From contig JAGUCH010000002.1 in assembly GCA_019096065.1 (NCBI GenBank), positions 3,608,501 through 3,672,500 of the forward strand: a stretch of DNA of 64,000 nucleotides, written 5' to 3'. Below, piece by piece: positions 46,119 through 58,522 of the stretch; the first letter of the stretch is position 1, and each line of letters starts with the position of its first letter. Source of the stretch: Paracyclopina nana. Its lineage: Eukaryota; Arthropoda; Copepoda; Cyclopoida; Cyclopettidae. The notes under the pieces are model-generated. The model saw nothing but the letters and a program-made list of their open reading frames with translations. It did no database searches and had not been told where the DNA came from. The translations under genes were made by a program, and so were the position numbers.

Positions 46119-47421
46119 ATGTATGCCAGTTATCATAATTACGATGGTGCTTTCTTTTTAACCCGTTCATTCATTGCAATGTCTTCAAAGGGAAGCAACT
46201 ATTATTTAGGACGTTCTGTGGTGTTTCTGAAGGTTATCATAGCCTCAGCTTTATTTTCAATATTCTCATTCTGGAGTACAAAAGCGTTGATCAAGTATAA
46301 AGAGAGGCCCATCAGCACTCAAATTGATTTTAGGTACAAGAATAATTTTAAAATTCATTCATTAGACTATAACGAAGCTCTATTTTAGATATGGGGATGA
46401 TGGCAAAGGGAACATTTCTATGCCAAATTTGAGCATATGTGTGGACAAGTTGGATAAATTCAAGAATCTAACCCAATGTGGATATAATTCAATCCATTAC
46501 ACAGCTTTTTTCTTTGATTGCACATCTAGCAACTTTACCTTTGAATATTTCCTTAATGATCTGCATTTCCCTTTCAATAATCTCCATGTTGAAATTCATC
46601 CTGGAATCTTGACAGGCACTGAAGCTTTGAAACTGCAGGCCAACTTATGGAAAGTTGTGTTTCATAGAGTGTTCGGATACTGCTACAACCTCAACTTGAA
46701 TCACATTCCGAGGCTTAAGGTGATACCCATCAGTGATGCCTTTGGCAACCCCGCCATTCACATAAAAATGAGAAACATGGATGCATCAGCCAAAATTCAA
46801 GTTTTAATGCACTCTGGATATGATGCAGCAGATGCTCACGATTTATACCCACACTTTCAAGTGGAGCTAAATTCATCCAACTCGGCTTACCTTATAAAAA
46901 GGGTCATTCATGCCATCAATACTGACAAGCACCCTTGCGGCCGATATGCAAAGCAAACTTGCGTCTACAGGAGCTTTTACTTTGATGTCAAGGAGAAATT
47001 CAACTGCGAGTCCATTTTTGTGCCAGCTGATTACATAGGACTAGAGGCGGGCTCTGAGCTAACAATTTGCAATAATACAGTCAACGAGGAGCTGTTGAAG
47101 TATGCCCTGGATACTTATATAGAAAGGTTCAACAACTGTCCGATTAAGCAGGCTTGTCACCAACCCAGATACATTATGCAACTTGTACAATCACGTGATG
47201 AGAGTGAGCTTAACGCTGCTGATGTGAAGATTCTTTTAGCTGATCCCATAGTGGAATACAACATTGACAGCATCAGCTATGACGTGCAAAGTCTAATTGG
47301 AGAAGTTGGTGGTACTCTGGGTTTGACATTAGGCATTTCATTTTTCTCCATTACCAAAGCATTTGAATACCTCGTTAAAAAACTGCAGTACCACCTAAAT
47401 GTGCAAATTAATTTTGAATAA
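46119..47421 (+). CDS. DEG/ENaC family sodium channel subunit (pickpocket/ASIC-like)
   Basis: DEG/ENaC channels are trimeric, amiloride-sensitive Na+ channels used in mechanosensation, taste, acid and peptide sensing. Exons: 46119-46333 and 46389-47421, about 415 residues. TM1 is SVVFLKVIIASALFSIFSFW, followed by ISTQID, the family's conserved step after TM1, and NISMPNLSICVD in place of the usual FPAVTIC. The extracellular loop holds about a dozen Cys, including CGRYAKQTCVYRSF and NNCPIKQACHQPRY, and several NxS/T sites. Before TM2 comes DIGGTLGL-like sequence (VGGTLGLTLGISFFS), with GIS as the GxS selectivity filter. The loop is shorter than in most pickpocket proteins. A second in-frame ATG at 46179 is an equally likely start. 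The stop overlaps an AATAAA at 47417-47422, so the 3' untranslated region is short; the converging RPS16 gene ends 200 bp away. Confidence 0.88.
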
Positions 47422-47621
47422 AGCAATGGCAATCCTAGCTTGAGCACATTGCTGCTTAAAAAGTTAAAAAATGTCAGACGTGCAGAGGCGAAGTTCTACA
47501 AATGACAAGAATAAGAAAGAGCTAAATAATTACCATAGATTCAGGAGACAGTTGCGTTTCTCATAATCTTGTATTTCAAAACGCGCTTATTTGAAATAGT
47601 AGACACAGGGTGATCATCATA

Positions 47622-48129
<508 letters not shown>

Positions 48130-50373
48130 CTACAAAACAGAGGACAATTATTAGCGCTCGCTGCTTCAAGCCAAATGGAACGAAAAAGGTCGTTTCGCCA
48201 TTTGACGATTAAAATTGAGTAACACTTGCCATGCTTGCGGCAGTCGAATCAGCCATCTAAAAGAAGTAAATAAAGGTTATTTATCTCGTCAAACTGCAGG
48301 GGCGCACAGCGAGTCGGCTGTGACCCGCGATCATTTGACGGAGTTTCTGACATAAAGCAAAAATTTCAAAGCTTTCTTCAAGTCGATTTAACGGCTGAGT
48401 TGGAAGCTTGAACCGGACTTTAAGAGTGATTGCTTACCATATTGAAGGCTTTAGTGATAATCCAGAGGATTTGGCGACAAAACTGCAAGAGAATGACACG
48501 TAAGAAAGATGAAACGAGAGCAGGGTAGAAATTTCACTAGCTACCTTGTTGTGATCACGAAGGAAAAGGAAGCTGCATATTTGTTGACATTAGCCGACGG
48601 ACTCGAGGGGCGACCCGAAAAAGGTAGCTCAAAGAAATTTTGCGCAAATTCTCAAAATATCTAATCAATATTTTTAGCGCTATGAAAAATGTTTTTTATA
48701 GTTCATTGACGTGAACTCTACATTTTGTCATCTTTTTCTTCTAGGGCGTCAGAAAATGGAAATTGTATCTTGGAAAAAAGTCTTGAATATTAAAGTAATT
48801 TTCATTTGATGCAACAAGGACGAAAATAAATTATATCAGTTCCGATTCAATCCAAGTTTTGACAATTTCCTTACTTCACTACATGCACTCTGCTAGCTGT
48901 TTTTCACCAAATTGACATTCTCGACTTCTCGCACTTGCGCTGCAATTTATAATTTTGATGAGCATAACTTGCGGTGCTCCTGAATTGTTTAAAATAGCAT
49001 TGCCTAAATAAAGCACCTTTAAACGTTAACCGAGCTAATTTGGAATTAATAGCTACCTAAAAGGTTGGACAAATAAAGATCTATCACTTTTTATTGCGAT
49101 TGTTACTGGAGTCTCTGCTTTTTATTTATCATAAGTAGATCGATGAATGAAATATATTGAATCTAGTATATGAAAAACAAAATTTCCATGCTTATCTTTA
49201 TTAACAAGTGTCACTATAGATTTTTAAGGGAAAGCTACATGACAGAGAAAGCGAGGGGAAAAGTCGCCATAGCACTGGTCAGTACCTTGTCACAGTTATC
49301 CGCAAATGTGTGACTAAAAAACATTCAAATATTCTTGATTCGGATGAGGCTCCCTTCATTGCAAAAATTGTGAAAAATCCCTCAAGCTTGTCTATAAGAT
49401 TTTGATTTGTTATATTTTTAATTCTATTCGATAGCGGTTATCAGTTGTATCCCTTGGGACACTTTCTATGGTGACCATTCAAGTAAGCTGAGTCTGTACT
49501 GGTCAGTTCAATCAACAGCTGACTAAAATCTTCCTTCTGTTTTGGTCGGTTGATTTAACTTTACTGTGCTGAATTAATGCAGGTTTTTCTCTCGATTAAT
49601 GCAAGATTTCAAACCAGTCAGGTGAGAAGAAGTTGAAATTACCACGAGGTTTACTTTGCTTCAGTACTGAGAGGAATCAATACTATGGTTAATTCAAAGA
49701 TTTTTCAAGAAGGTTCAGTAGAGAATATGAGAAGACAAGTTCATTTACGAAACTGTCAAGCATGAAACTTGAAACTTTGAATCAAGGCAGATGAAAAAAG
49801 AGCCAGTTGACTCTGTTTTCATGGCCCTTGCATTGGAATGGACTTGAAAACAGAGTCATTGTTGAACTCCACTCAAGTACAAAAGAGAGCTTAAGGTGAA
49901 AACTCACATACTATCTGAGAAGCTACCGCAACGTGCTACTATATAACCTAAGCATCCTCTAATTGTGTGACGCACAAATAATGGCCGATATAAGAAAACA
50001 TCAAAAACACTATTCCGCCACAAAGCTAAGCTAGCTTTTTACATTGTTTTTTAGAAAATGCATTGTAAAATTTTCCCTCAGAATTATAGAGAAAACTAGA
50101 TGATTCGCGAGTAAGAACATGAACCATAACTTTTTTAAGTAGAAGAAAACTTAGTTTATGCTTGGTAATGGCACCGACTCCAAAATTTGGGTTTTTTTGC
50201 GTCACACTTTAGGCATGTTAAAAGTGCTCGCCCTCATGATACTTTGACTCACACCGAGACAAGAGATTTCCTTGCAGGAGTTTGACTTTATAAGCTCTCA
50301 AAAAGTGCATATAAACAAAATAGAAGCATGTGAAACAAATCTTATCTACTCTTCCAGATAAGAAACAAACAAA
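48130..50373. other. Long intergenic stretch
   Basis: The 2.2 kb to the right of RPS16 is AT-rich. Its left part (to about 48650) probably holds the RPS16 promoter and leader. I find no coding frame with family resemblance and no bounded TIR element. Short direct motifs such as ACTGGTCAGT near 49275 and 49497 repeat, but they do not define a unit. Confidence 0.4.
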
Positions 50374-51232
50374 ATGGGTTCCATTTGCTCAAAAGAAGCT
50401 TCAGAGGAGAAAAATCTATCAGGAAAATCAATGGTAAATCAGCTTTTTATGTTTAGCGCTTTTTGAACTTCAGAACTTTCAACCAACAAATATTTGTAAA
50501 ATCTTCTATTGAATTTAGATGTAGAAGACCAAAAAATTTGATCTTTATAGGATACAAAACAGAAAAATCAGCCCAGGTGGAAAGTTATATTGTTTGAAGT
50601 TCTTGATTTACATATGCAACCATGTTTTTCAATTATAAGCATCATGCAACACAGATTTTTTCTTGATGTTTGTTAAGGCTATGTACAACAAATCTTAAAA
50701 AATAATGTCAGTAAGCTTCCAAAAGAAGTTGTTCAATAAATCAGTGAGAAAAGTCTGTAAAGATAAATATTTGGTAATTTTTCAGCCTACATCAGGACAA
50801 AGGCCACCAAGTCCTCCAAGACAAATGAGAGATTTGTATTCATCATCAATCCTGGCTAATGAATTCATGCAATATTTGCAAACCCTTGATTCAGAAAATG
50901 AAAATACTACATTGCAAACCTATCTGGAGTTCATCCTAGAATGTGATTCTCTCAGGAAGCAAATCAACAACAATTCGGAAATGGAGTCCAATCTAGCGTC
51001 TTTGGGTGCTAAATTCTTCCTGAATTCTGACAGAAGACAAAATTTGGCTTTGAGAAATGAAGTGATCAGGACAGAGTGCAAAAAGTTCTTTCAGAATAAT
51101 CCGCAAGCCAGCCAGATACCTCAGCATTTGTGGAATGCAGAAAAAGACACTTTGTCAAGACTAGATGAGCACTACCAAAGTTTCCTTAAACAAAGGCATG
51201 AACAGAGGAGCATCATGGCATGCTTACTTTAG
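50374..51232 (+). CDS. RGS-like domain protein with N-myristoylation signal
   Basis: Two exons, 50374-50433 and 50786-51232, give 168 residues. The N-terminus is MGSICSKEAS: Gly2, Ser3, Ser6-type context and Cys5, a good N-myristoylation signal with a neighbouring Cys for palmitoylation, so membrane anchoring is likely. A Pro-rich linker follows. The remainder fits the helical RGS fold: ILANEFMQYLQTLDSENEN, LQTYLEFILECDSLRK, a middle helix pair and LWNAEKDTLSRLDEHYQSFLK, resembling the RGS-like domains of AKAP10 and sorting nexins more than classical RGS proteins. Whether it accelerates G-alpha GTPases is not known. The first exon is short but the phase and the myristoylation motif together support it. 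The TRPA gene starts 216 bp downstream on the same strand. Confidence 0.65.
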
Positions 51233-51447
51233 CTCTTAGCATTTTGTCATCTTCTACAATATACTAAATATGCCATATACTGTCTTGACTGTGATGCATT
51301 TCCTCTGGTGAGTCATGAGAGTTGGCTGCATTTCCTTTGGTGTCAGAGGGGAAAGTGTTTGTGTGTGTGTACTATGTGTCTACTATGACTATATATTGAA
51401 GCAGCTGAACTTTTTCCTGGCCAAGATCTCATATTAATGCAGCTTTC

Positions 51448-54430
51448 ATGCCAATTGAAAGAAACCCAAACAAGGAGGAATATTTGCCTCTGATCAGAAT
51501 GAAAAAGCAAGACAAGTCCCTTGGGAGAACCACTTCTGTCATCACTGATCCTCAAGTAGGCTGCAGTTACAAATTACTACCAAAATTATTGCTAATGTTA
51601 CTCCCTTTCTATCAATTAGGAAAGTATTTGGGATGCCATTAAGGAAGATGATGGAGATTTGCTTACTGCCATACTCACCAATGAAGACTACAGGTCAAGC
51701 ATTGACTTGAACCATGTTTATCCTGATGGCATGACTCTACTCCATCATGCCATTGTCTGCAACAATGCAGAAGCAGCCAGGCTTCTTGTTGCCAACTCTG
51801 ATGTGGACTGTGACAAGCCTAACAGAGCTAAGTCAACTCCATTACATGTGGCTGCTCGCAAGGGAAGCCTGGGAATATTGCAAATCCTTCTTGGCTCTGG
51901 TAGAGTAGATGTCAATGCCGTTGCTCCAGGTGGTGAAACTGCTCTTCATATTTTGGCAAGAAAAGCCACCAATCTTGCTTATGTCGAGTGCTTGAAGCTG
52001 GTGCTAAGAAGTGACAAAGTCAATGTGGATGCTCCTGAAGAGACAGCCTCGATGACTCCTTTATTCATTGCGACAGAAGAGTCCAAATCAAAAGAAGCTG
52101 CTGTAGTTCTGATCCGAGCCAATGCTGATGTTAATGTTGTCGTTGATGATGTTGACTTGAGACAAGCCCTTATCAAACAGTTTGGCAAGTCAATCTTGGA
52201 CAATATTCCAAATGACTTGGATGAGGCCATGAGAGGAATGGATGTTGGAAATAGGGGAAAACTCCTTCATCTTCTAAATGAATCTGTCATCAGGGATACA
52301 CTCAATGACTTTCAACAAGAGGTTAGCCTCAGAGGATCATGTGAAGACATCAACAAATCTGCTCCTGGAGCCTTGAACTTAGTTCAAATTGCTTGTGAAA
52401 TGGGGTTGGACAAGCACTTAAAAGTAATGCTTTCTGTTGAAGGCATTGATGTCAATGCTGCTTCTAATGGGACTGAACCTGGATTGATTCTGGCTGCCAA
52501 AATGGCCCATGGAGAGGTCTTGAAAGTTCTTCTAGATTTTGGCAGTACCAATATTGGTGTCTCTAGTGACATGGGTACAATTTTGCATACTATTCTGAGG
52601 AAGCCCATTCCAAACCAAAATTATGATGAAGCCTTACAACTTATGCTCACTTCTGAGCATTGCAAGTCAAAGCTAAGATCAATCATCAACTTGAGAGATT
52701 GCTTGGACAACACAGCTCTTCACTATGCCACTCAATTTTGGCCTCAGAGCATTGTGAGAGAAATGCTTGAACTTGGAGCAAACATTGGATTGAAGAATAT
52801 CTATGATGAAGTGCCAATCAACAAGATACTCCCAGAAGTCATGGAAGATTTCTTGAACGATGTCTGCTTGGTTCCAGATGGAGATGTCACCAACTCAGAT
52901 TTTAAGATCAAGGCCCTCTTTGACTTTTTAGTCCCATTTGGCACCAATTTTAGTCCCAGCGCAAATAAAGTGACTGACAAAAAGAACAACACTTTGGAAG
53001 TCCCTCTCCCTGAAACTGAAGGCCTATGGTATATGAGTCAGTCCAAGAAGCATTGCCATCTTTTGAAGCACCCTGTCATAGCTACATTTCTCTGGATGAA
53101 ATGGAAGAGGATTGGTTTTGTGTACAACAGGAATTTGTTCATCTATCTGGCCTTTGTGACCTTCATCACTTCCTACATTTTTGTGCTGTATCCTGGAAGA
53201 AGTATCAGGTCTGATTCAATTGTTGAAGAAGAATGTGATGCAGCATCTGAAGTGAGGGGCGATGTCCAAGTTCTTTGGGGACTCAGCACATTCTGCCTAA
53301 TTTGCTTGATCATTAGGGAGTTTTTGCAAATCGGGATTGCCTTCAGACGATACATTTTCAGCCTTGAAAATTGGGTGGAATTGACCCTGATTGCTATGAC
53401 ATCAGTGCTCCTTTTCCATGGTGATTACTCATGCCATTTGGAAGCCAAGAGACACTTGGCAGCTTTCATCATTGTACTCTCATGGTCTGAACTTATTACT
53501 ATGGTTGGTAAGCATCCCAAGCTAAGCCAGATCAACATCTATGTGACAATGCTATACAAGGTGCTAGGAACATTCATTTTGTTCCTGACATGGTATTCAT
53601 GGTTCATCTTTGCATTTGGATTTGGATTTTACATCTTGTTGCATCAAGACAATGGACAGGCCCCTGCAGAAGGTCATGAATACCTCTTTTTTGACACTCT
53701 CTACCTCTGTATCATCAAGACTTTCACCATGTTTGTGGGTGAGCTGGAGTTTGGAGACCTTCCTATTGAAACACCAGTGGGATACATTTTCCTTCTGTGC
53801 TTTATCTTCTTGATTGTTGTTGTCTTGATGAACCTCCTGAATGGTCTGGCAGTCAGTGACACAGGTGTCATAAGGTAAGTTTTATTTTCATAGTTATCAA
53901 GCCTTTCATTAATTTGACAACTACCACTCAGGTCTGAGGCAGAAATCCATTCTTTCAAGACTCAGGTTGAAATCATCTCATATATTGAATCAACTCTTCT
54001 TGGAGACCCATTCAACTTTTTGGCAAATTGGCCCTCTTTTGTCTGGCTGAGAAGGCTGCCAACTTGTAGCTTGGTTGGAGGCGGCAGGCTCTACAAGGTA
54101 CCACAGTTGAGGGAGTTTTTCCATAAGTTAACCAGAGCCAGGAACATCATGCTTTTCCAAGGCACCAGCAAGTTGCATCCCCAGGGCTATTCTGTCACCT
54201 TCATGCCAAACCAAGACCATTCTCATCTTCAATTTTTGTGCAGCTGTTGCACTACTGATGATGATCAAAGCAGCATAAATGATTTGCCCTCCAGTGTGAC
54301 TGAGTCTGCAAAAGATGTCATTCTAGAAGTTGGCAAGAGCAAAGCTGAAATGAGTGAGAAAAATCAATTAGAATCGCGGCTTGAGCGTATTGAGTCCATG
54401 TTGCACAAACTGTTACAGGCACAGCATTGA
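51448..54430 (+). CDS. TRPA-family channel (painless/pyrexia-like), ankyrin-rich
   Basis: TRPA channels are tetrameric, Ca2+-permeable cation channels used for heat, irritant and mechanical sensing. Exons: 51448-51555, 51620-53874, 53932-54430, giving 953 residues, near the length of painless and pyrexia. Ankyrin repeats fill roughly residues 50-450 (e.g. GMTLLHHAIVCNNAEAARLL, STPLHVAARKGSLGILQILL, NTALHYATQFWPQSIVREML). Six membrane helices follow, with a pore region IIKTFTMFVGELEFGDLP and a final S6 ending VVVLMNLLNGLAVSD, the TRPA signature. The C-terminal tail ends in a coiled coil (RLERIESMLHKLLQ) suited to tetramer assembly. Exon 2 alone encodes most of the protein. The start ATG is the only one before the conserved part in its frame. 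It shares membrane-domain motifs with the second TRPA gene at 60415-63927. Confidence 0.92.
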
Positions 54431-55816
54431 ATTGAACTGTTTGGAACATATAACTTATTATACATAGTTGATATGAAATATACATTACTAATCTGCTTCA
54501 ATCGTATTCAGCTCACTTCTTTTTAAAAAAGGGACCATATAAAATGCCTAAACTTGCTAATCTTAAAAAAATTCCATGAAGGAAGCTCAATTGGCATTAG
54601 AAGAGCAAAAGTATGTCATTTTTATTGTACAAATCCAATGGTAAGTACCTTAAAAAGTCATTTAAAGAATAAAATAATACTTTATAATAGTCTATTTGCC
54701 CAAACATTGAAATTGTTGCTAAAAAGAGAAGTTAGGGCACAAACTCGCCCAAACCTGCAAAAACCAGCCCAAATTTTCAAGAAAAGTATTTTTCAAGCTG
54801 CAGAACCTAACTACCGAGCATTTTGCAATTTTCCTTTCATGAAATCATGATTTTTAAATCAAAAACTTAAAAAACACAAACTCGCCCTAACCTTTAGATT
54901 TTGAAAGCAAATATTTTCAGAGCAAAATGCTCTGCAAGCAGGTTCTGCAGCTTGAAAAGCACTCTATAGGTTTGGGAGAGTTTGGGCAAGTTTGGGTGAG
55001 TTTGGGCGAGTTTGGGCATTTTATATGGTCCCTCTTTTAAAAGTTGTTTGAAACCACCCAGTCTGCAGCTAAGTATTCTTGGTACTATCAAAATTGTTAG
55101 ATAGTAGAGGAAATTGAGCAATAGGTTTCTGATGGGTAATAAGCATATTGATTATAGGGTGAATAATTATTTTTCTAAATGATTGATTGCTGCTTGAGTC
55201 TAAAAGTGAGAAGCTTTCATTGCTGAGCAACTATTGTTGAGAATGAACTGTAATTTAGCCCAAGCTTTCTTATCGCACTACAAGCTCTGGCATCAGGTCA
55301 AAAAGCAAAAAAGACAGCAGAGCAAGGTTACTCTAATGGCTTGCTCGCCTATGCCTAAGAATCTTTGAAGGACACAACACAAAACTATTTCTCAAAACTG
55401 CCCAAAGTTGTTTTTTCTGTTAAAAACTATGCTCCATATATTTTCTGAGCTTTCATGCAGATTCAAAATTAAAATTAGGTATGAATTAGGAAATGGTGTT
55501 TCTCCAAGTTATATCTGAAGCTGATCATTTTTCTCACTGAGCAAATGATAGTTCTTAAGTAATTGGAAGATTTTTTAATGCAAAAATGATCAGAGCAGCC
55601 TAACTTTGTTGAGTTTTACATTTCTTTAAGGGACCAAGCTATTTGTGTCTTTTCAGGCAATTTTGCTTTCTTTTTAGTTGACCCAGCAGCATCTATCTCA
55701 TGTGAAAGCTTGAAAAGTATCTTAGGCCAAAATACCTTGGCCTGCAAGCAAGCTTAGTTGGGCTTGAGCTGTGAGTTCCTTTTGAGGTCGAAAGTTTTCA
55801 TCTTAACTGCCTCACG
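54431..55816. other. Intergenic stretch between TRPA and paladin-like genes
   Basis: Apart from the TIR element at 54530-55033, I see no gene here. The right part (55040-55800) is AT-rich and contains no supported exon; it probably includes the promoter of the paladin-like gene. Confidence 0.4.
54530..55033. mobile_element. TIR element with subterminal TTTGGGC repeats (about 504 bp)
   Basis: The ends are AGGGACCATATAAAATGCC and its complement. Near the right end a GAGTTTGGGC-type heptad is repeated about five times in a row (54975-55017), and the left part has the same motif inverted (CTCGCCCAAAC near 54745). Inner inverted copies of AAGCTGCAGAACCT also occur (54797 and 54945). Flanks are T- and A-rich (TCTTTTTAAA left, TCTTTTAAA right), so the target duplication is not certain. 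No transposase frame. The superfamily is not assigned. Confidence 0.7.
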
Positions 55817-57739
55817 ATGGTGAACATCAATGATTGTGAGCCTATGACTGACCACTTCGAGGGAATTGACAGGTTGGTCAAAGAGGCACCCCACACTGAA
55901 GGAGCTCCCAACTTTAGGAGGGTAAGAAACAGTATTATAAAGCATCAATGTTTTATGAATTAAAAGCCCTAGAGCTTAAGCAAAGTACTTTTATTGCTTG
56001 CCATAATTTTGTAGATGCCTGGCTTCCCTGTTTTTGGCGCAGGCCAGCCTACTGTAGCTGGATTTGAAAAATGCTTGGAACCTATACTGAAGAAATATGG
56101 CGAGGAGAAGAGCATTTTCTGGGTCAACTTGAGGCAAGAGCCTTGTGTCTATGTCAATGGCAATCCCTATTCTGCTAGGGATCCTGAACGGTAGAATTAA
56201 AAACTGTTATCTTAAGGATTTACAATACATGAAGAACTATAAAATTTTGCAGCCTTGCCTATCATCTTGAAATCAAATGCCCTGAGGAGGTCTACAAATG
56301 GGAGGATGCTTTTGTCACTGAGATCAAGAGAAGGGGAGATGAATTCCACTTCTTTCAAGATCAGTATGGTGAACATCCTGATGATAGAGTGGCCAAGAAC
56401 GAGAAGAAATCGGAGAAAATCACTGAAATTACAACTCTTACTGAGATCTTTGGAAAGCTCAAAGAGAGGGTTAGTTACTTATTAAGTGTTATTGCATTTA
56501 GCAGTAAAATGAATTAACAAAACTCACAGGTTGACAAGGTTCAAGCCATCAGGATCCCGGTGAACCAAGACAAGGCTCCTGATGAAGAATGTTTTGATCA
56601 AATTGTAGCCCTTTTGAAGAACACCTCTGCTTCTACTCCAATTGTCTTTAATTGCCAAGTAAGGGATACCATACAAATCACTGTAAGATCCATATTATCT
56701 TTATCTTGTTAAATGTGAAGGCTGGAATCAGCAGGACAACTACTGCTATGGTGATGGCTAGTTTAGTCAAGGAGTTTCAGCTTGCATCTGAGCTTAACCA
56801 CATGAAGGGAATTGTTCCTGATGACATTTTGGAGGCTCTTAAGAAGAAGAAGTTGGGTCTTCCTGGCATTGACTCAGAAGCCCCTGAGAAGAAGAATGCA
56901 ATGATGGCTGGTGAATTTGAAGTTATCCTAGAGCTCCTTGAAGCTTACAGCAAGGATAACCAAGCCAAAATTGCTAAGGCTCAAGTAATCATTGTTACAC
57001 ACATGAGATCAACTTAACTTGCATAATTTGTTAACTTTTCAGGTGGACAAGCTGATCGACTTGTCTGCACCTCCTCCAAAAGGAACTGGAGTGCAGAACA
57101 TTAGGGAATGCATCATTCAAGACAAAATGACTTTTGATGTGTCGGCTGATGAGTGGCAAGCCTACCTGAAAGAGAAGATTATGAACAATATTGAGAGGTA
57201 TTTCTACCTCATTGTCTTTGCAATGTATATCAGAGAGGTTGGACCCAAAGACTACAACCAGACTTTCAAGCAATGGATGGATGACCATGCTCATTTGAGG
57301 GACATGATTGCTGAGGGTAGGTCCAAGCTTGAATGGGAGAGGAAAATCCCTGATGAGAAACTCATGGATCTCAAAACAATGCTGGATACCCCTGACTTCA
57401 AAGCTAACCTTCCCAAGGTAATTAATATTCAAAAAGTGAGTCAGCAAGTATTTTTCATTTCTTTGCATCTTTAAGGTTATCAAGAGGATCTATGAGCTTG
57501 CTTGGGAGCAATTCAGTGACTTGCCCAGGGGTCACCATAAGAATAATTCTATGCACAAGCTTGCTTCTAAAACCATGATTGAAATCCTGCCTGAAAAGCT
57601 CATGAAGCATATTGAGAACAAATGTGGAAGTCTAGCATCAACTCCTGACTTCTTTGATGTTATTGGACAAGTCAGTTGGTATGATGATGGTACTACGCCA
57701 GCTCCTGCACCCGCACCTGAAGCTCCAAAAGAGGAATAG
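55817..57739 (+). CDS. Paladin-like protein with one PTP-type motif, short form
   Basis: Paladin (PALD1) belongs to the PTP-like phytase group of Cys-based phosphatases; vertebrate paladin is about 850 residues with two such domains and reported phosphoinositide phosphatase activity. Exons: 55817-55921, 56015-56190, 56253-56469, 56530-56658, 56721-56984, 57043-57417, 57476-57739, giving 509 residues, all phases consistent. The N-terminal part has FPVFGAGQPTV and IFWVNLRQEPCVYVNG, both paladin hallmarks. The CX5R loop is FNCQAGISRTTTAMVM, with the catalytic Cys and Arg intact. A helical C-terminal part ends in a PAPAPAPEAPKEE tail. There is only one CX5R loop, so this is about half of a full paladin; either a lineage-specific short form or a relative outside paladin proper. 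The start ATG fits the first conserved block. Substrate unknown. Confidence 0.78.
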
Positions 57740-58522
57740 GGATGTTTCATGTATTGCTCAATGGGTTTGACTTTGGTTTATGCCAAAAAATATTGTATGA
57801 TGATAAGACAATAATATATCATATCAAATCACTTGGGGGCAGAAGCTTCTCATCTAGCATTGAAAAAATGGTCTACAACTCAATGACTGCAATCTAATTT
57901 AGACATTTGCTCACATGGCTCAATAGTTTAGCTTGAAAGTTTTGCAATTTATCAAAGTCAAATTTTCAACTTCTTGGGTACTTTTCTCAATTGGCAGCAA
58001 CAAAAGTTGTGCAATAAAAAGGCACTTACAGCACCTTCCAACTCCTTCCAAGCGTCCTGTCAATATAATTTTTTATGTTGTAAATTACATAGCACTTGTC
58101 ACCCACTCTTAATGGCAAATTGGATTACAAAAATAGCCAATAATATCCTGACATTATTGTAAGCTAATAAAAAGGGCCTTTCCACCTTGCTTTGCACAAT
58201 AGAATAAAAATACTCATAAGAGAATTATAAAGATAAGCTCATCAAAATATTTTTGACTTTCATAGTTAGCATTGCCCAACCAATTTTAAGAAGAATTTTC
58301 TCAAATTTGGGCAAATATTTGAGTTTCCTTTCTGTTCTTCGACTCTCCATATTGCCAATAAGTTGTGGGTGGTTCCTATTGGAAAATTAAAGTTACCTTG
58401 TGTGCTTCATGCATGCTGGCCTGTACGTATGTGTGAATATTGGATAGTTGGAGCAACTGTGTTGGAATCAAGCTCTTAGCAATTTGTCTTGTCAGTCCTG
58501 TCTCACAGGCCTTTCAGCATAA
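57740..58522. other. Intergenic stretch
   Basis: This AT-rich region separates the paladin-like gene from the Cys-loop receptor gene. I see no coding exon. It should hold the 3' end of the first and the promoter of the second. Confidence 0.4.
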
